Part shown: piece by piece, positions 49,036-61,856 of the stretch
How the letters are laid out: each line of letters opens with the position of its first letter
Numbering within the stretch: position 1 is the stretch's first letter
The notes under the pieces: model-generated
The model's database searches: none
Told to the model about the DNA's origin: nothing
What the model saw: the letters and a program-made list of their open reading frames with translations, nothing else
Source of the DNA: Lichenostomus cassidix
Taxonomy: Eukaryota; Chordata; Aves; Passeriformes; Meliphagidae
Length of the DNA stretch: 64,000 nt
Assembly: GCA_008360975.2 (NCBI GenBank)
Contig: CM039182.1
Coordinates: 19,440,324 to 19,504,323 of the forward strand
Reading direction: 5' to 3'
Position numbers and translations under genes: made by a program

Positions 49036-49560
49036 TCCAAGCAGGCCAGCCCTTCCAGCAGCGGCAACACTTCTTACAGGAGCAAAACCTCCGACGCAAA
49101 GCAGCGCACCAGCGAAAGCCTCAGCGAGTCAGCCCACTTTGACCATTACTGGAAATAATAATGATTTGTACTTGTAAGGCCTGGTTCAAAGGGCCCAGCT
49201 TTTGTCTATATGGAGCAAGACTGTTTGCTGGTGATTTCTCTCAGCTGTTGATCTGATTTAGTCCCTATGTTAGGGACAGCTCAGCAGAGAGCCCGTCACC
49301 ATTAATTACTAAGGAGGAGTGGGAGGGCTCCGTGCTCACAGTGATGTCAGCCGCTGTAAGCACAAAGCCTGCACACTTGCTGGAGGAACATCACACTTTA
49401 TTCATCTCAGACGTATGGTTGCAGCGTGCATGGCCCCCTGTTAACATACAGCTGCTGTACAGCCAGAAACGGGAGAGGCATCTGAGCATAAACACAGCAT
49501 AATCCATTTATTGATGCTTGCGGATACAGATCTTTTTTTGTTCTCCCCCGCCCACAGAGA
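49036..49560 (-). promoter_or_regulatory. Region upstream of the beta-2b-type exon, possible promoter
   Basis: It lies immediately 5' of the exon and is richer in GC and CpG than its surroundings, without being a classical CpG island. Possible sites: a CRE-like TGATGTCA near 49342, a TAATTA homeodomain core near 49304, and a TATATGG element near 49208 (CCATATA on the gene strand, about 180 bp above the exon). All are short matches, so this is a positional inference. Confidence 0.35.
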
Positions 49561-51376
49561 TATTATGCTGGAATTTCAAGCTGCAAATATCAATTTAAGC
49601 TGGAAATTTTCCCTCTAAAAGGAAAATTCCGCTTGACTATATCTAAGGTCAAGAAAACCTATTATGGTAGAAGAATAAATGTAGCTTAATCATGATTTTC
49701 ATACAAGTGACCATCCTTAAAAAAACTCTTACTCATCATTTCATCATGGCAATACTTCTACAAACTAGCCAGTCAAAGGGAATCATCAGGAAAACTTACA
49801 TGCATAATATCATTGGCCCTAATGAGTTTAAGAATTTGCAAGATTAAGGTCAACTGGCTTAAAATAAGAGCACAGGTTAGATGTAATTAAGGACAAAAGA
49901 TATATGTTTGTATTGGTCCGAGGCTTCTGGAGGTGTAGCCAGGAGCAGAAAGGAGCAGACAGCAACAGGCAAGGAATGGTACAGACAGAAAAAGAGCTCC
50001 AGAGAAGCCACTTTCCCCCTCTGTTACCACTGAGATAATGACCGCAGAGGCAGTGATGCCTCCGAGCAGCAACAAGCGCAAACACTGGTTTGGCTCCAGC
50101 TGCTCAGCAAGCTCAGCAATCTTCTCCTGTGCCTATGCCTCAAGACTAGTCTTTAACAGGCATGCGAGGCAAGCAAAGCCCACAAAGTCCAACCTCTGGT
50201 CTGTGCAAGCTGAAAACATCGTCTATTTTCAAAGACCAAACTCTTAATATCGACTTTGTGTGTAGAATCTGTGAAGTGGACAGCACTTGGAGGGGGAAGG
50301 GCAGACCCTACCTACATGTCTCACAATAAGTATCAAACCAGATTTTTTTTTCCTTTTCAACAAAGACTTCAGAATGGCTTCTGTTTATATTAACTGGTTC
50401 CTACACATTTTTTTCACACAGCAACTTTTAAAGTGTAACAAGATTGATCAATATAAAATTACACTTTTACAATGTGATTTCATATTTATATTATCTGCAT
50501 ACCATATTATTAACAATTATATCTCACTGAAACAAGTAGTGACTTTTGGTTAATACCTGATCAGGTGGTTGGTTGTTTGCAGTGGTTTTTCTGATTTTTT
50601 TGTTTTTTTAAAGGGACTGTGGGAATGCAGGTTTGTTAAAATTTTACCACTGTTTCAGAATTCAGTATTCATGTTAGGTCCACTTTGGATGCCAAAAAAG
50701 AATTAAGTAACTAGAAACCTTGCCCATATTTCTCATGAAACACGCATTTCTATTTACCTGAAATAGACTGAGCAAAGAAAAATATACAAAACATTGACAA
50801 CCTCTTGCATAATTTATTTTTACTTCCATAAGGAACTTCTAGGATACATATTAAACTCAAAATGTTGAAATGACTACTGGTTTCCAAGGAAGCAAACAGT
50901 AAACTTCAGCAAATACAATTTTAGAAGGCTGTGAGAATTATAGCAATTTCTGATGCAATACTGTATTAATAATGTCGGGAGATTAACAGTAAAAATACTG
51001 AGCAAGCTTTTTAGCAAAGTTATTATCCTTAAAAAGTTTAACACATGCTGTGGGACACAAATACCTTGGGGCAAATCATAACTACTCTGAAGAATACACA
51101 AGCACAGTCCCAGCTGGAATTAGGACAGAGCAGCTCTCATTCCAGAGGCTTATTTTCTGCCCTTCAGCAGATTTTACAGAATACTGAAACTAAGCTTGCA
51201 AGACCACACTGTCATCATGGCAAATTTTGGTATCACAATATTGAAGCAAAAGAACTTTGTAGGAGAAAACACAGTAATGAGATAATTTAAAATGTAGAAA
51301 CATCAATAGAAAAATTTGCCAGTACCAATCATATTTTCAAAAGCTCCCTAAATCTTCTAGTCATAGAATAGAAACA

Positions 51377-51414
51377 CCTTTTTTTCTTTCTTTTTTTTTT
51401 CTTTTTTTCTTTTT
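51377..51414. repeat. Pyrimidine tract (CTTT)n/Tn
   Basis: Almost pure T with scattered C for 38 bp on the plus strand. Low complexity. Confidence 0.88.
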
Positions 51415-52220
51415 AACTTTTGAGCAGCAGACAGCACACAACTAATGTACAGTAAGTGCTAGATGACTTGCATCCTTTTTTGCCCAAGAGGGTGAATCAT
51501 TACCTAAGAAGTACCAGATCTGTTAAAAGGTGTCTGCTGTGTAACCTGGCAAATTAAGGTGCCTTAGAACAAAGCCGTTCAACCCCTTACAGAAAATCAC
51601 ATCTTTACCAAGAGAACAGGAACACAATTAATTCAATCGTTGTTATTTTAACTCATTCTATAATCCTGTATAGCTCTAAGGGAGAAGTAGCCTTACTTTA
51701 GATCTTAATACTCTGTATTTCCAGTGATTTTATCAGAAGTCTCAATTAATTTTAAACGCAACTTTAAGAAATTTTACTAGGTTTGGACTATAAATGCCAT
51801 TAAATACATGAGAAAACAGAAGTTCTGATTAACTAAATAAGCAGTAACATAGTAATAGAAGCTTGCTTGTAAATGTTCAAGCTGCTATGGTTTTGCCTTT
51901 TTATGTAACAAAGCAAGACGGATGTCAGTCTATAAAAGTTCTTGTTGATAAACCAGATCAAAAATGAGTTGTTAAGAGATCACACAGTCAGTAACTGAGA
52001 AGTGATAAAACCTGAAGACATATGACTAATTTTTCTCATCACCAAGTTATTGTGCATCAGCTGATCCATATGTGGACATGTGGGCATGCTTAGCATATGG
52101 CAAACAAATTAAGGCAATTTATTGCAATTCTGCCTCATTATGAATTATGTTATCTGACATTTGCTGATGGGTACATATATGAACAGGTAATGCATAGCAA
52201 CTTGTAAATCTACATATCCA

Positions 52221-52252
52221 ATACATACATACATACATACATACATACATAA
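52221..52252. repeat. (ATAC)7 microsatellite
   Basis: Seven perfect ATAC units, then ataaatatata. Likely length-polymorphic. Confidence 0.93.
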
Positions 52253-52315
52253 ATATATACCTACAGGAAAAATTTTCAGTTTTACTTTTCCTTCCCATTT
52301 TAAAGGCAGATAATG

Positions 52316-52363
52316 CATTTGTTTTTCTTCACTTACCTCAGATATCACATTTGTTTTTCTTCA
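52316..52363. repeat. Degenerate 32-bp tandem duplication
   Basis: CATTTGTTTTTCTTCA occurs at 52316-52331 and 52348-52363. The 16 bp after each copy are only partly alike. Confidence 0.7.
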
Positions 52364-55300
52364 GTCATGAAGTATCTCATCAGTCTTACAATTTCTCAAA
52401 ACATAACTTCATGTTTCTGAGCTGCCTCAGTTGGCCCCTTAGGTATTCAAGTACCCCATACAAAGAGCTCAGGTTGAGTTAACTACAACTCAAGCTGTTC
52501 CCTTTTCCTATTTGAAGGTGCATATTTATCCTTTTGTCATTCCTGTAAGTAGCACATGTTATCAGTTCTTCTCACCTGGCTTTAGAATGGTTTGCTTTCC
52601 CCTTTTTGAAGACCCAAAGTCTTTCCAAAAGATATCAAGGCATTAAAACCCCTAATTTATTTATCACAAGACAGAAGAACACTGTATATGCCTACACAGA
52701 GTTAATAGATATGAATTTTGACATCTAAAAACATTTGTTGAGAAGAGAGGTATTAAATTAGTCAAATCTCATGCAAAGTCAACAATTCAGAAGAAAACAG
52801 ACCAGACTCATATTTTTAAATTGTTGCAAACAGCCTATCCACAGAAAACATGCAAACCCACCCAATTCCTGTCAGCAGGAGAGCACCCTCAGCTCCTCAG
52901 CTCATGGTAAAGTTCACAAAAGTTTCTCAGGTTCATCCTTCTTTCTCAGAGCTGTACCAAAGGCCAGTCTGCTCACTGTTGTGCACAGACTGCCAGCAGG
53001 TCCCAGGTGAGGTTCTGGGAGTGCAGCTGGGTGACACTTCTAGTCACAGACAGCAGCCCAGTGGCTCACCCAGCACAGTGGTACTGAGCTGTAGGATCAC
53101 TTACTGATCACTTTGCCAGTACACTCTGCCCAGTTTGAGTAAAGGACACAAACAGGACCTCCTGCCTCTAAGGAAAAGTTGTTCAGTACCAGATTTAAAG
53201 TCAGTCTCTTGTTTTTCTCTCTGTGGCCAGTGAAAAGTCAACTTATGTTCTGTAAGTGGGAGAGAGGTCCAGATGAAAAATTTGTCACAGAATTAAAGGA
53301 GAAAATTCCGTAACCCCTAAATATTGCAAAAGCGGTTTTCAGGTTTGAAACAGGTGAGTGCTCAAACCAGTGAGTCACTTGTTAAAACAGCCAGGGAGAA
53401 ATTTGGTGGGTGTTTTTTAATGAGGGCAATCTGACTTGATTAGACACCTACTGGGACCAAAAAGTTCATAGCTGTGTTTTACAGCTGAAATGCACAACGA
53501 GAGTGCCTGGCATACCATAAACTGTACCTTGATTCTCCTCATTTTTGACCAGCCAACCTGAAGAAATTTTCTTGCAAATTGTTGCTCCTGAGACCATCAG
53601 CTACATCTGAGAGTGAAGTGCTGCATCTTTGTGGGTGCTATCTTCCTGATGTCAAGTACACACCGCTTTGCCAAAAATCAGTTTAATGGAAAATGTGGGA
53701 TTCCACAGGTCTAAACACACTCCTGTTTTTTCATGACATTTACCTTGCTGCAAGACTCACCAAGCAGGATCAGTGCACAACAGCCCTTCACAGTTAAGTG
53801 TTAGTTAGGCAAGCAGAATTCACAGAGTATCTACAGTTTTATTTTCATTTCTGCAGAGAAGGCACTTCAGCACTACATGAAATTTTAAGTCAGCACTGGG
53901 AGATGTTTTAGGAAATTTACAGGAATCTGAGTGCAGCACATAAAACACAAGCATCCCACAAACCAGCTAAACTAAAGGTTTAAATAAATCAACACGACTG
54001 CTGGGAGCAGAGCTCTTGGTGGTCTCCACTCCTGCCCCTGGTCCCTGGCACCCCCAGCAGGCACTTCCTTCCCCTCTACCATCCCAGCACTTGTCAGACC
54101 TTTCCAGGAGGACATATGGTTAGTAGGAAACTACTTGCTTGCTTTGTGGGGATTTTTTCAGGACCTTAAGATGAAATGGTTCAAGGAAACAAAAGCAGGG
54201 GAAAGGATGCTAGTAGTGGTGGGGCAATTCCATCACTGCAAAGCCTTACGAGATAACCCATCAAGGGCATAATTCCCTTTGTGAGTTTAATTTCTATTCT
54301 GCAAGGCATAGCAATAGCTAGGCAATGTAATGCTGTATCAGATTAAAAGCAGAGAAGAGATCTACTTCAAAATTATCTCACATTAAAAACATTAATAATT
54401 AACCACCCCCATACAAATAATTACGCAAACAGAACGAAACATGGCTTTTAAGAAACATATAGTTGGGCTTAACATTTAAATGAAGGGAGTTTTTATTGTT
54501 AGAGATAATTCATGTCACATTTTTTCCACAATAAAGTGCAAATCTAACTCCATCCACAGTAAATAAGCACACCCCTCCATCCATATATTTTGATTTTATA
54601 CTTATAATAGCTACACACAACGTTAGCTTACTGCAATCTCCTTTGATATTAATTCTTCTGAAAATGTTCTTATTGGCGTGATCTGAAGCCCACAAGGCTC
54701 TCTTTGGTTGGCTTTAGATTAGGCCCTTACATAACTGCAACATCTGGGGCCCATTTCAACTATGCAAATTCCAGCAGACACAATTTCTGTGCGTATAAAT
54801 TAGTTTTTGTTTCACAGGCACCTGTAATTTGCAACAGCTAATACATATTCTCCAAGAAAATAATGAATAAATACTGCAATTCTGTATGACATACATCCCC
54901 AATGTATTCCAGTGTGGCATTTTTTATAACTTTGGTGCTTTGAAAATTAATATCCATAACTGCACAGGGGATAAAAAGCACAGCAGGCCAGTATTGCCAC
55001 TGCTGGAACTACTGGAAGGTAGAAGACCCAGGGTCAGTACTCTTCTCCTACATTATCTTTATGCAAAGTATAAAACTATTACATATACTGTGTAAATTCC
55101 AGATTGATCTGTGATCTTACTCAGGAGCCAGGAAATCAATCTAATATTAAACTACAGAAGTCACACTGCACTGTTTCAGAGCCCCCATGAATCAGTTTTT
55201 AATATGTGAGTGAATGTGTATTTGTCCAGGTGCAAATCCTCAGTGAGGTTTGGAAGGGATTGCTATGAAACAGTAAAAACTCCCCACACAACAGCCCATT

Positions 55301-56312
55301 AAGCTATATGTAATGCAGAAGTATGATGAATTGCTATAAATCTACTTTCTCCTCAAGCATAATATTCCTCCAGTTAGGAACAATTATTTGTTAAGTTGCT
55401 TTTTTTCTACTGACAATAAAAAACACCACACAAGGATGTCAATATCCATCCTTGTAATTGCACAAACAATAAAATGTTAACAGGATTATCACTAAATCCT
55501 TGCAAAGAATTCATTATTACTACTATAGAAAAAAATCTTGCTTAAATAAATGGGTAAGTCAGAACTATTACCCAGTAAGGTGCACAGATTTACAGGGAAT
55601 CAGAAAACAGTCTTCAGATTACAGCCTCTAAGATTATATCAAAAATAGGTCACTACAACAGTTCTTTATAAGGACTAAAAATATGCTATTTTAAAATTAT
55701 TTTCCCAAATCTTATCAATGCAATAGGAGTGGATTATTCACACTATTTATTTCCTTTTCTCCATTGGAGAACCATTTATCACAGAATACTGCAGCCTACA
55801 AAAATATCTGTCATTATCTATCTGTACCAATAGAAATCATAGTTTATTAGGCTGATAATGCAGAATTTTCAGTGATCCTTCACAAACAGCAGCAGTCTCT
55901 ACCCATGAATCAAAAAGGCACTGGGCTTTGCAATTCACAGTTCAACACTACTTATCTGGATTAGCAAAGCAATTACTTGCCAATTAAGACATACAAATAG
56001 GCTCAAGAAAACAATGTAACCAGCAAAAATAATGCTAACTTACTCTTTTTAATAATAACAAATACTGTAGTTTGGATTTTTTTGTTTTAAGCAGGGAAAG
56101 AATGATAAAAAACAGTCATACCAAGTTTAAACTACAATATATTACACACATAACCTACTTTGACAGAAGACTAGACAGTAAAATAAAGCAATTAAGCATT
56201 TAGTCAACGTTAATTGAATTCCCTTGTCCTCACCTACATAATCATATTCTCATTTCCAGGAAGCGCCTACATTTTTCAGCATTTAGACACATGAATGTTT
56301 ACTGATCTACTA

Positions 56313-56338
56313 CTTTTTTTTTTTTTTTTCTTTTCTTT
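56313..56338. repeat. T-rich pyrimidine tract (T16 core)
   Basis: T run at 56314-56329 followed by cttttctttg. Low complexity. Confidence 0.88.
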
Positions 56339-59300
56339 GTTCCCTTGAGTATTTGGGCCCCAGGGCTCCTGTATTGTTCTGAAACCTGTGTTATTAACTT
56401 GTTTTTTTATATTTTCTGAGAAGCTGATCACTTAGAAGCATTATCTACAGCTTCAAAAATTTATCTTCACAATAAAAAGCACAGTAAAATGAAGGGAACT
56501 TTTTTCCCACTTTTCAGATGAGCCTTTAGGCAGGCAGAATACAGGCAAAAGAGGACTTGGCATCACCTCAGTGTTCGAAATTGGAGCATGCAATCTTCTT
56601 GTTGCCTGTAGCACCAAGGTTTGGTGTGTAAGGGAAAGCCTCCTGCTCCCAGTACCAGTGCCTCACTAAGCTGCTCACAAGAACAGAACCTCTTGCAAAG
56701 AATCTTAGGAAGACACGAAGAAAATTTGTCATTCACTCACATGACAACAAAAAAGAAGAAAGCTTTTTTAAAGTAGAAGAAAAGTGCTAATTAATGGATA
56801 GAACAGCATTTAAATGCAGGCAAACCCCTCAAGGCAGGAGCATCCCCTCCTCTTGCATTTTGAGCTAAAGATCAGTTGTCAAGGAAAAACTTAAGCCATC
56901 ACAACCATCTGCTGTCTAAATTCAGAAACCATATTGCTGTTGAGTAAGTAACATACACAGCAAATGACAGAACTGAACCCAAAAAGTGTTTGGACACAAC
57001 ACATTATTGGAATACAAATCCAGAAGACACATTAAATAAAGCTTAGGAATAGTACCAAAGCTGCAGTTTTTGTACCAGTATTCATGGACACTAAACTGTT
57101 ATGTGGAATGACATCACTGCACACTTGCTTTGTGCTTATATTTCTATTTCAGCTACTGGCTAATATTGCAAACAGGTAAATAAATCTTTGATCTAATTTG
57201 GTACAGCATGTTTTATGTCAAGTGCTAAATTAATAGATGAGGAGAAGAAAAGGAGATACACACCAAGTTCCGCAACTTTCAAAGTTAGCTTAAAGGCTGA
57301 TATAAAACATAACTCCCAGGGAGTGTCATGGTGCTAAGCTGCCTCTAAGCCTCCTTCAGGGCTTAGAGATCCCTCTGCAAAATCTTCCAGGGAAGGAGGT
57401 TGGTGTTAAATATACTTAGAGTTCCCTTTTTGTTCCTTTTATGATTTTCTCTTTTAACTCTAGTTCTGTTCTTGTGATCAAGGACTTAGCTTTCCCTCCA
57501 GTAAAATAAAAAGCAAGCTCTTGTTGTGTTAGAGCACAAATTTCCCAGAAACATCAAACACAAAGTTGGGGTACTAAACACAACCAGTCCCTTTATGTTA
57601 CCGTACACAGGAGAAAAAAAATGCACAAGGAACTGCTGTGAAATTTCACTAAGCTGCATAGGTCAGTACAGATGTTTGTACTGTCAAGTACCAGGTTATG
57701 GGAAGGAGTTTTTCCTCCAGCATTAAACAGTGTTTTCGACCATGAGCTAGGCAGCTGAGGGACAGCCCAAGACAGCAGGATCTGCCCAGGAAGTTACATT
57801 ATCTCTGCAAATAGAGACTTCAGCTGATAGTGTTATTTTATTTTCCTCCTTAATATAATTCAGTCCATTTTCCCATGATTACTTCCTTAATACTCTCAAT
57901 GAGTCAAGGACATGATATACTCTACTTTTAAACCTCAATTTGCCCATAACCAGAAGCTGCAATAGACACTGCACTTCCTGTTTAAGTTTGCTGTACAGCT
58001 AATGCCAGTATTTTGTTTTGGAAAGTTTAATTTTCAACATAGAAAATATTTGTAAAAGTACTATTTTTCAAAAATAGAATATGGAGACCAAAGTGTCTTA
58101 AGATTTTTGTCAGTGCAATACCTCTGACTGCATTTCAGATAAGCTGTTCAGATAAAAAAAGAAAATTATTTTTCAAAGTATCTACTGCTATTTGAGTTAC
58201 CAAGCACAAAATTACTTGCAAACAATTACTAAAATGTAGTCTTGGCAATGCAAATGCCATCTTTGATATAAGGGCAGAAACAGAAATGGTTCTGAATAAA
58301 CACGGAGGTACCTCCAAGGGCTGGAGAAATACACCACTTTTCCTCGTGGCTCACTGGGCTCCTGGTCCACTCTTTGTGGTTAGCAGGGCAATGATGCAGG
58401 GCCCCAGAAGATAAATTGGTGGCTACTCTCATGGGACAGTATTCCTGGCTCCTCTTAGTGGAGTCTAATGCATTGACATGCCTGGACCATTCTCCTGCAG
58501 CAAACCAAACTGCCTTGGAGTTGCCAAGTCCACAGTATTAAACTAACTCTCTTCCCCTTCAAAAGAGAATGGTTAAATCCAGACTTTCCCAGAGAAACAC
58601 TACCGGGCCTGTGCTGTCTCACAAGGGGGGCCAAAGAGCTGCCTGGAAGACTGCAAGTTAGTCCTGGCCAAGTGCACGCCAGGGATGTTCTGACAGCTCT
58701 GCAGAGTTGTGCTCCTTTGCCAGGAAACCTCTGATGCTCCTCAGCTCCCTCTTACAGAAACAGCCTCAGTGCTAGACAGCTTCCCTAACTCCTACAGGCA
58801 AAGCCACACCCCATTTATGGCCACAAATGTATTGTAAAATGCCTTCAGGTGATTGTTTCACCATAGTTTCTAAGCCAAATCAATAATTTCAATTTGATAT
58901 CCTCACCTGCTCATCTGGAGTTTTTTTAAAAGACAGACTCTCATTCTCCCAGCAGGCAGGGCCAGGCCATCAGCTGCCCATGGAGCATCTCATGACTCTT
59001 AAAGGCCTTGAGAATTCTGTCAAATTTGAGCACAGTTAGTACCAGCTTATCTCTGTTCTGAATCTTCTTACTTTTTCACTTGTCAGTTAATTACTTTGGT
59101 AAAGATTTAAACTGTCATTTAAATGCCTGGTTAGTTTAATGCACTTGATGTTTGTTTAAGACCTGACTTATATACATATCGTGGCATTTTACACACAGAT
59201 TTTACCACATTTGCAGGTATTTTACACATAGGTTTAGGTTTCTAATAGCATCCATTAAGAAAAATGCTTATTTATCTTTCTGTAACTGGGTTTATTTCTA

Positions 59301-60473
59301 TAAACCTCTTTTAGACAAATTTTCCCTGATACAGACCCACCCCTACCACCACTTCCCTTCTCATTGCCTTTCCACACAAAATTTCATTGACTTTTAGACA
59401 CAGGAAATATTCAGATCAGTATATCATACTACAGATTAAAGCACATATTCACTGGATCATCTGCAGAGAATTTCAAACTTTATGGCTCCCCAAGACTGTG
59501 CCCTCTCCTGTACAGCTGCAGAGAAGAGGTTTGGGTGTGGGTTTTTGGTTTTGTTTTATTCTTGTCTGATAAAAGTTTCAGTTGCACAGCAAATCAAACA
59601 TATGAAATCTGTGTGCTTCAGCTCCAGACACTGGTCAGAATCAGAAAGTAATCAGAGACAGGAATTAAGGGAATGATTTTGTGTCCCAGATCCAGGGAAT
59701 ACACAGGATTGCTGGGCAGCATTTAGAGAAGAGGCTGCAGAAAGAAGATTCTAGAAAAGAGAAAAAAAAAACATAACACCAAAACAACACAGAACAAACA
59801 AAACTCCCATTTGCCATTTCTGGTACATAACAGATATTTTGGGATTAGCTCATGATTCAGAGAGGTGAATACACAGTAGAAAAGAAATAAAGTGAATTAT
59901 AAAAACAATTAGGCTCCTTATGTAACAGAAATAAAAGAAGGGAAGGAGATTAAGGAAGAAAAGCGAATGAATAAAATGCAAGTATTTCCTAAAAGAGTAT
60001 ATTTTACTACAGGAGCGATTTTGAATCTGATGCATGGCTGCAGCTTGCTGAGTGCTGCTCTGCCCACACAACACCCTCTGCCCACCCCACAGCAGAGACT
60101 CAGAGAGGGACAAGGGACACCCCTTTTCCAGCTCCTGGATGGTAAAGAAACATGGAATGAATCTTTTACACCTCCTCCTTAAAATATTAGAAAGGAAAAT
60201 AAATTTGTAGACTGAATTCCTAATTGTTACATTTGTTTCATTAACAGCACACAGAAGTCAGAGATGAAGCACTCTTTATCAGACTGTGTTGTCTTCCATA
60301 ATCTGTGCAAATGTTGTTTGCAACACAGAAAAACAGAAGAGTTTTGTGGTGTTTGACAACAATGAATCATGAGTTAAAGAAATTAAACCAGTATTCTCAA
60401 TTCTCACTTCGGTACATCTCAAAATTTTAAAATGCCAACTATAGCACCTTAATGAAATATCTATAAATCAGAC

Positions 60474-60528
60474 AATTTTTTAATAATGTGATTGTTTAAT
60501 AATTGTGTTGAATTTTTAATAATGTGAT
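60474..60528. repeat. Local direct repeat AATTTTTAATAATGTGAT
   Basis: Copies at 60474-60492 (one extra T) and 60511-60528, in very AT-rich sequence. Confidence 0.75.
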
Positions 60529-61801
60529 GCTCTGTGATTACTTCTGTTTTGAACTATAACTTCTGCATCAGTCTTTTTTCATCCACCTTTTTATTCAGCC
60601 AGCTGTTACTCAAGCTGACTTAAAAGCTCACCTTCCATTTTGCATTAATTCTTTCCTGTATTATCATTCCCTTCTACGACTATATTATTTGTTACTCTCA
60701 CCATATTTTGACTTTTTTTTCTAACCAATATGATTTTCCTTCCTTCTTTTTAGCCATTCTAGCTGAACTTATTCTATTCTGCTATATTGGTGCTCCTAGG
60801 GAAAAAAAAAACCAAAACAAACCCTAGAAGTAAGCCCCTACTCTAAATCTTATTTTCTTAAAACACCCCAAAAATAATAATTTAATCAAATAGTAACATA
60901 GCTTTTGTTTTAAAGACCTGAACCTTGTCTGAGAACTGTCATGAAATATAGCTTTCTCAAAAAAAACCCCCAACTTAATTCTTTTTTCCTTATGAAATTC
61001 AGTAGAGCTAAATAAAGATCCATTACTTGCAAAATTATTTCTGTTGTAAATCTATTAGATCAGCCCTGACAAAAATGAATTTGTAATGAAGAATATAAAT
61101 AATTCAGGTACGTGGAAAAGTCAGGTCATTTGGAAGGTGCTACATCTCTAGTATTTTTGGTTTAAAGCTGCTTTACAGAACATTTTGTGACAGATGCCTT
61201 TTGATGGAGAGTTCAGAGCTCCTGTCTCTCCTTTGTCATGTATTTCTCATCTCCTGATATGCTTCCTCATCAGTCTGTGTGAGAAATAGTGCACAAGGGA
61301 AAGGAAAGACTCTGGTATCAGCTTCCCATCACCAAACCCAGTACAGTCATGAACCAGGTCATGTAAAAAGGCTGCAAAACTAGCAGTTTTACTTTGTTTT
61401 AAACTGAGATAGAAAGGTATCCTTGCTAGTAAGCAGAATGATTTAAATTTCCCCCTTCTTTGCAGGGTGGGATTACTTAAAGGAAGGAGAATGCTGTTAT
61501 TCTGTTCATAAAACATTCCCAAACCAGCAACATGGGCTACTGAGGGAAATTCCCATAGAGAGCAGAAAAATCAACTTCTCCATACATTTGTGATTTTTAG
61601 AATTTACTCTTTATCTTGCAGTAAGAGGGAGTCCAAGCACAGTCCCATTTCCAGTAACCATTCTGCTGCCGAGCTCAGTCCCTCGCACAGCCCATCCAGC
61701 CCAGCCAAGCCATGCTTAGGGGGCACTGAGGGAGGCTTTGGCTGCAGCTCCTCACCTCCTGGCTCAGCAAAGCAGAGCAGAGCCCAGGCAGGCATCTGTC
61801 C

Positions 61802-61856
61802 TGCCACCCCTGTGCCACCCCTGTGCCACCCCTGTGCCACCCCTGTGCCACCCCTG
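61802..61856. repeat. 11-bp minisatellite, five perfect TGCCACCCCTG units
   Basis: Units begin at 61802, 61813, 61824, 61835 and 61846 with no mismatch. They sit within a GC-rich patch (about 61620-61900). The period is not a multiple of 3, so all frames run through it as PP/CH-type repeats. The crossing frames are not called as genes. Confidence 0.95.

Noticed and set aside
52325..52350. Strong minus-strand donor consensus (GAG|GTAAGT at about 52334)
   Set aside because: No start codon in a suitable frame, no CpG context, no family match. A lone splice-site match is not enough to call an exon.
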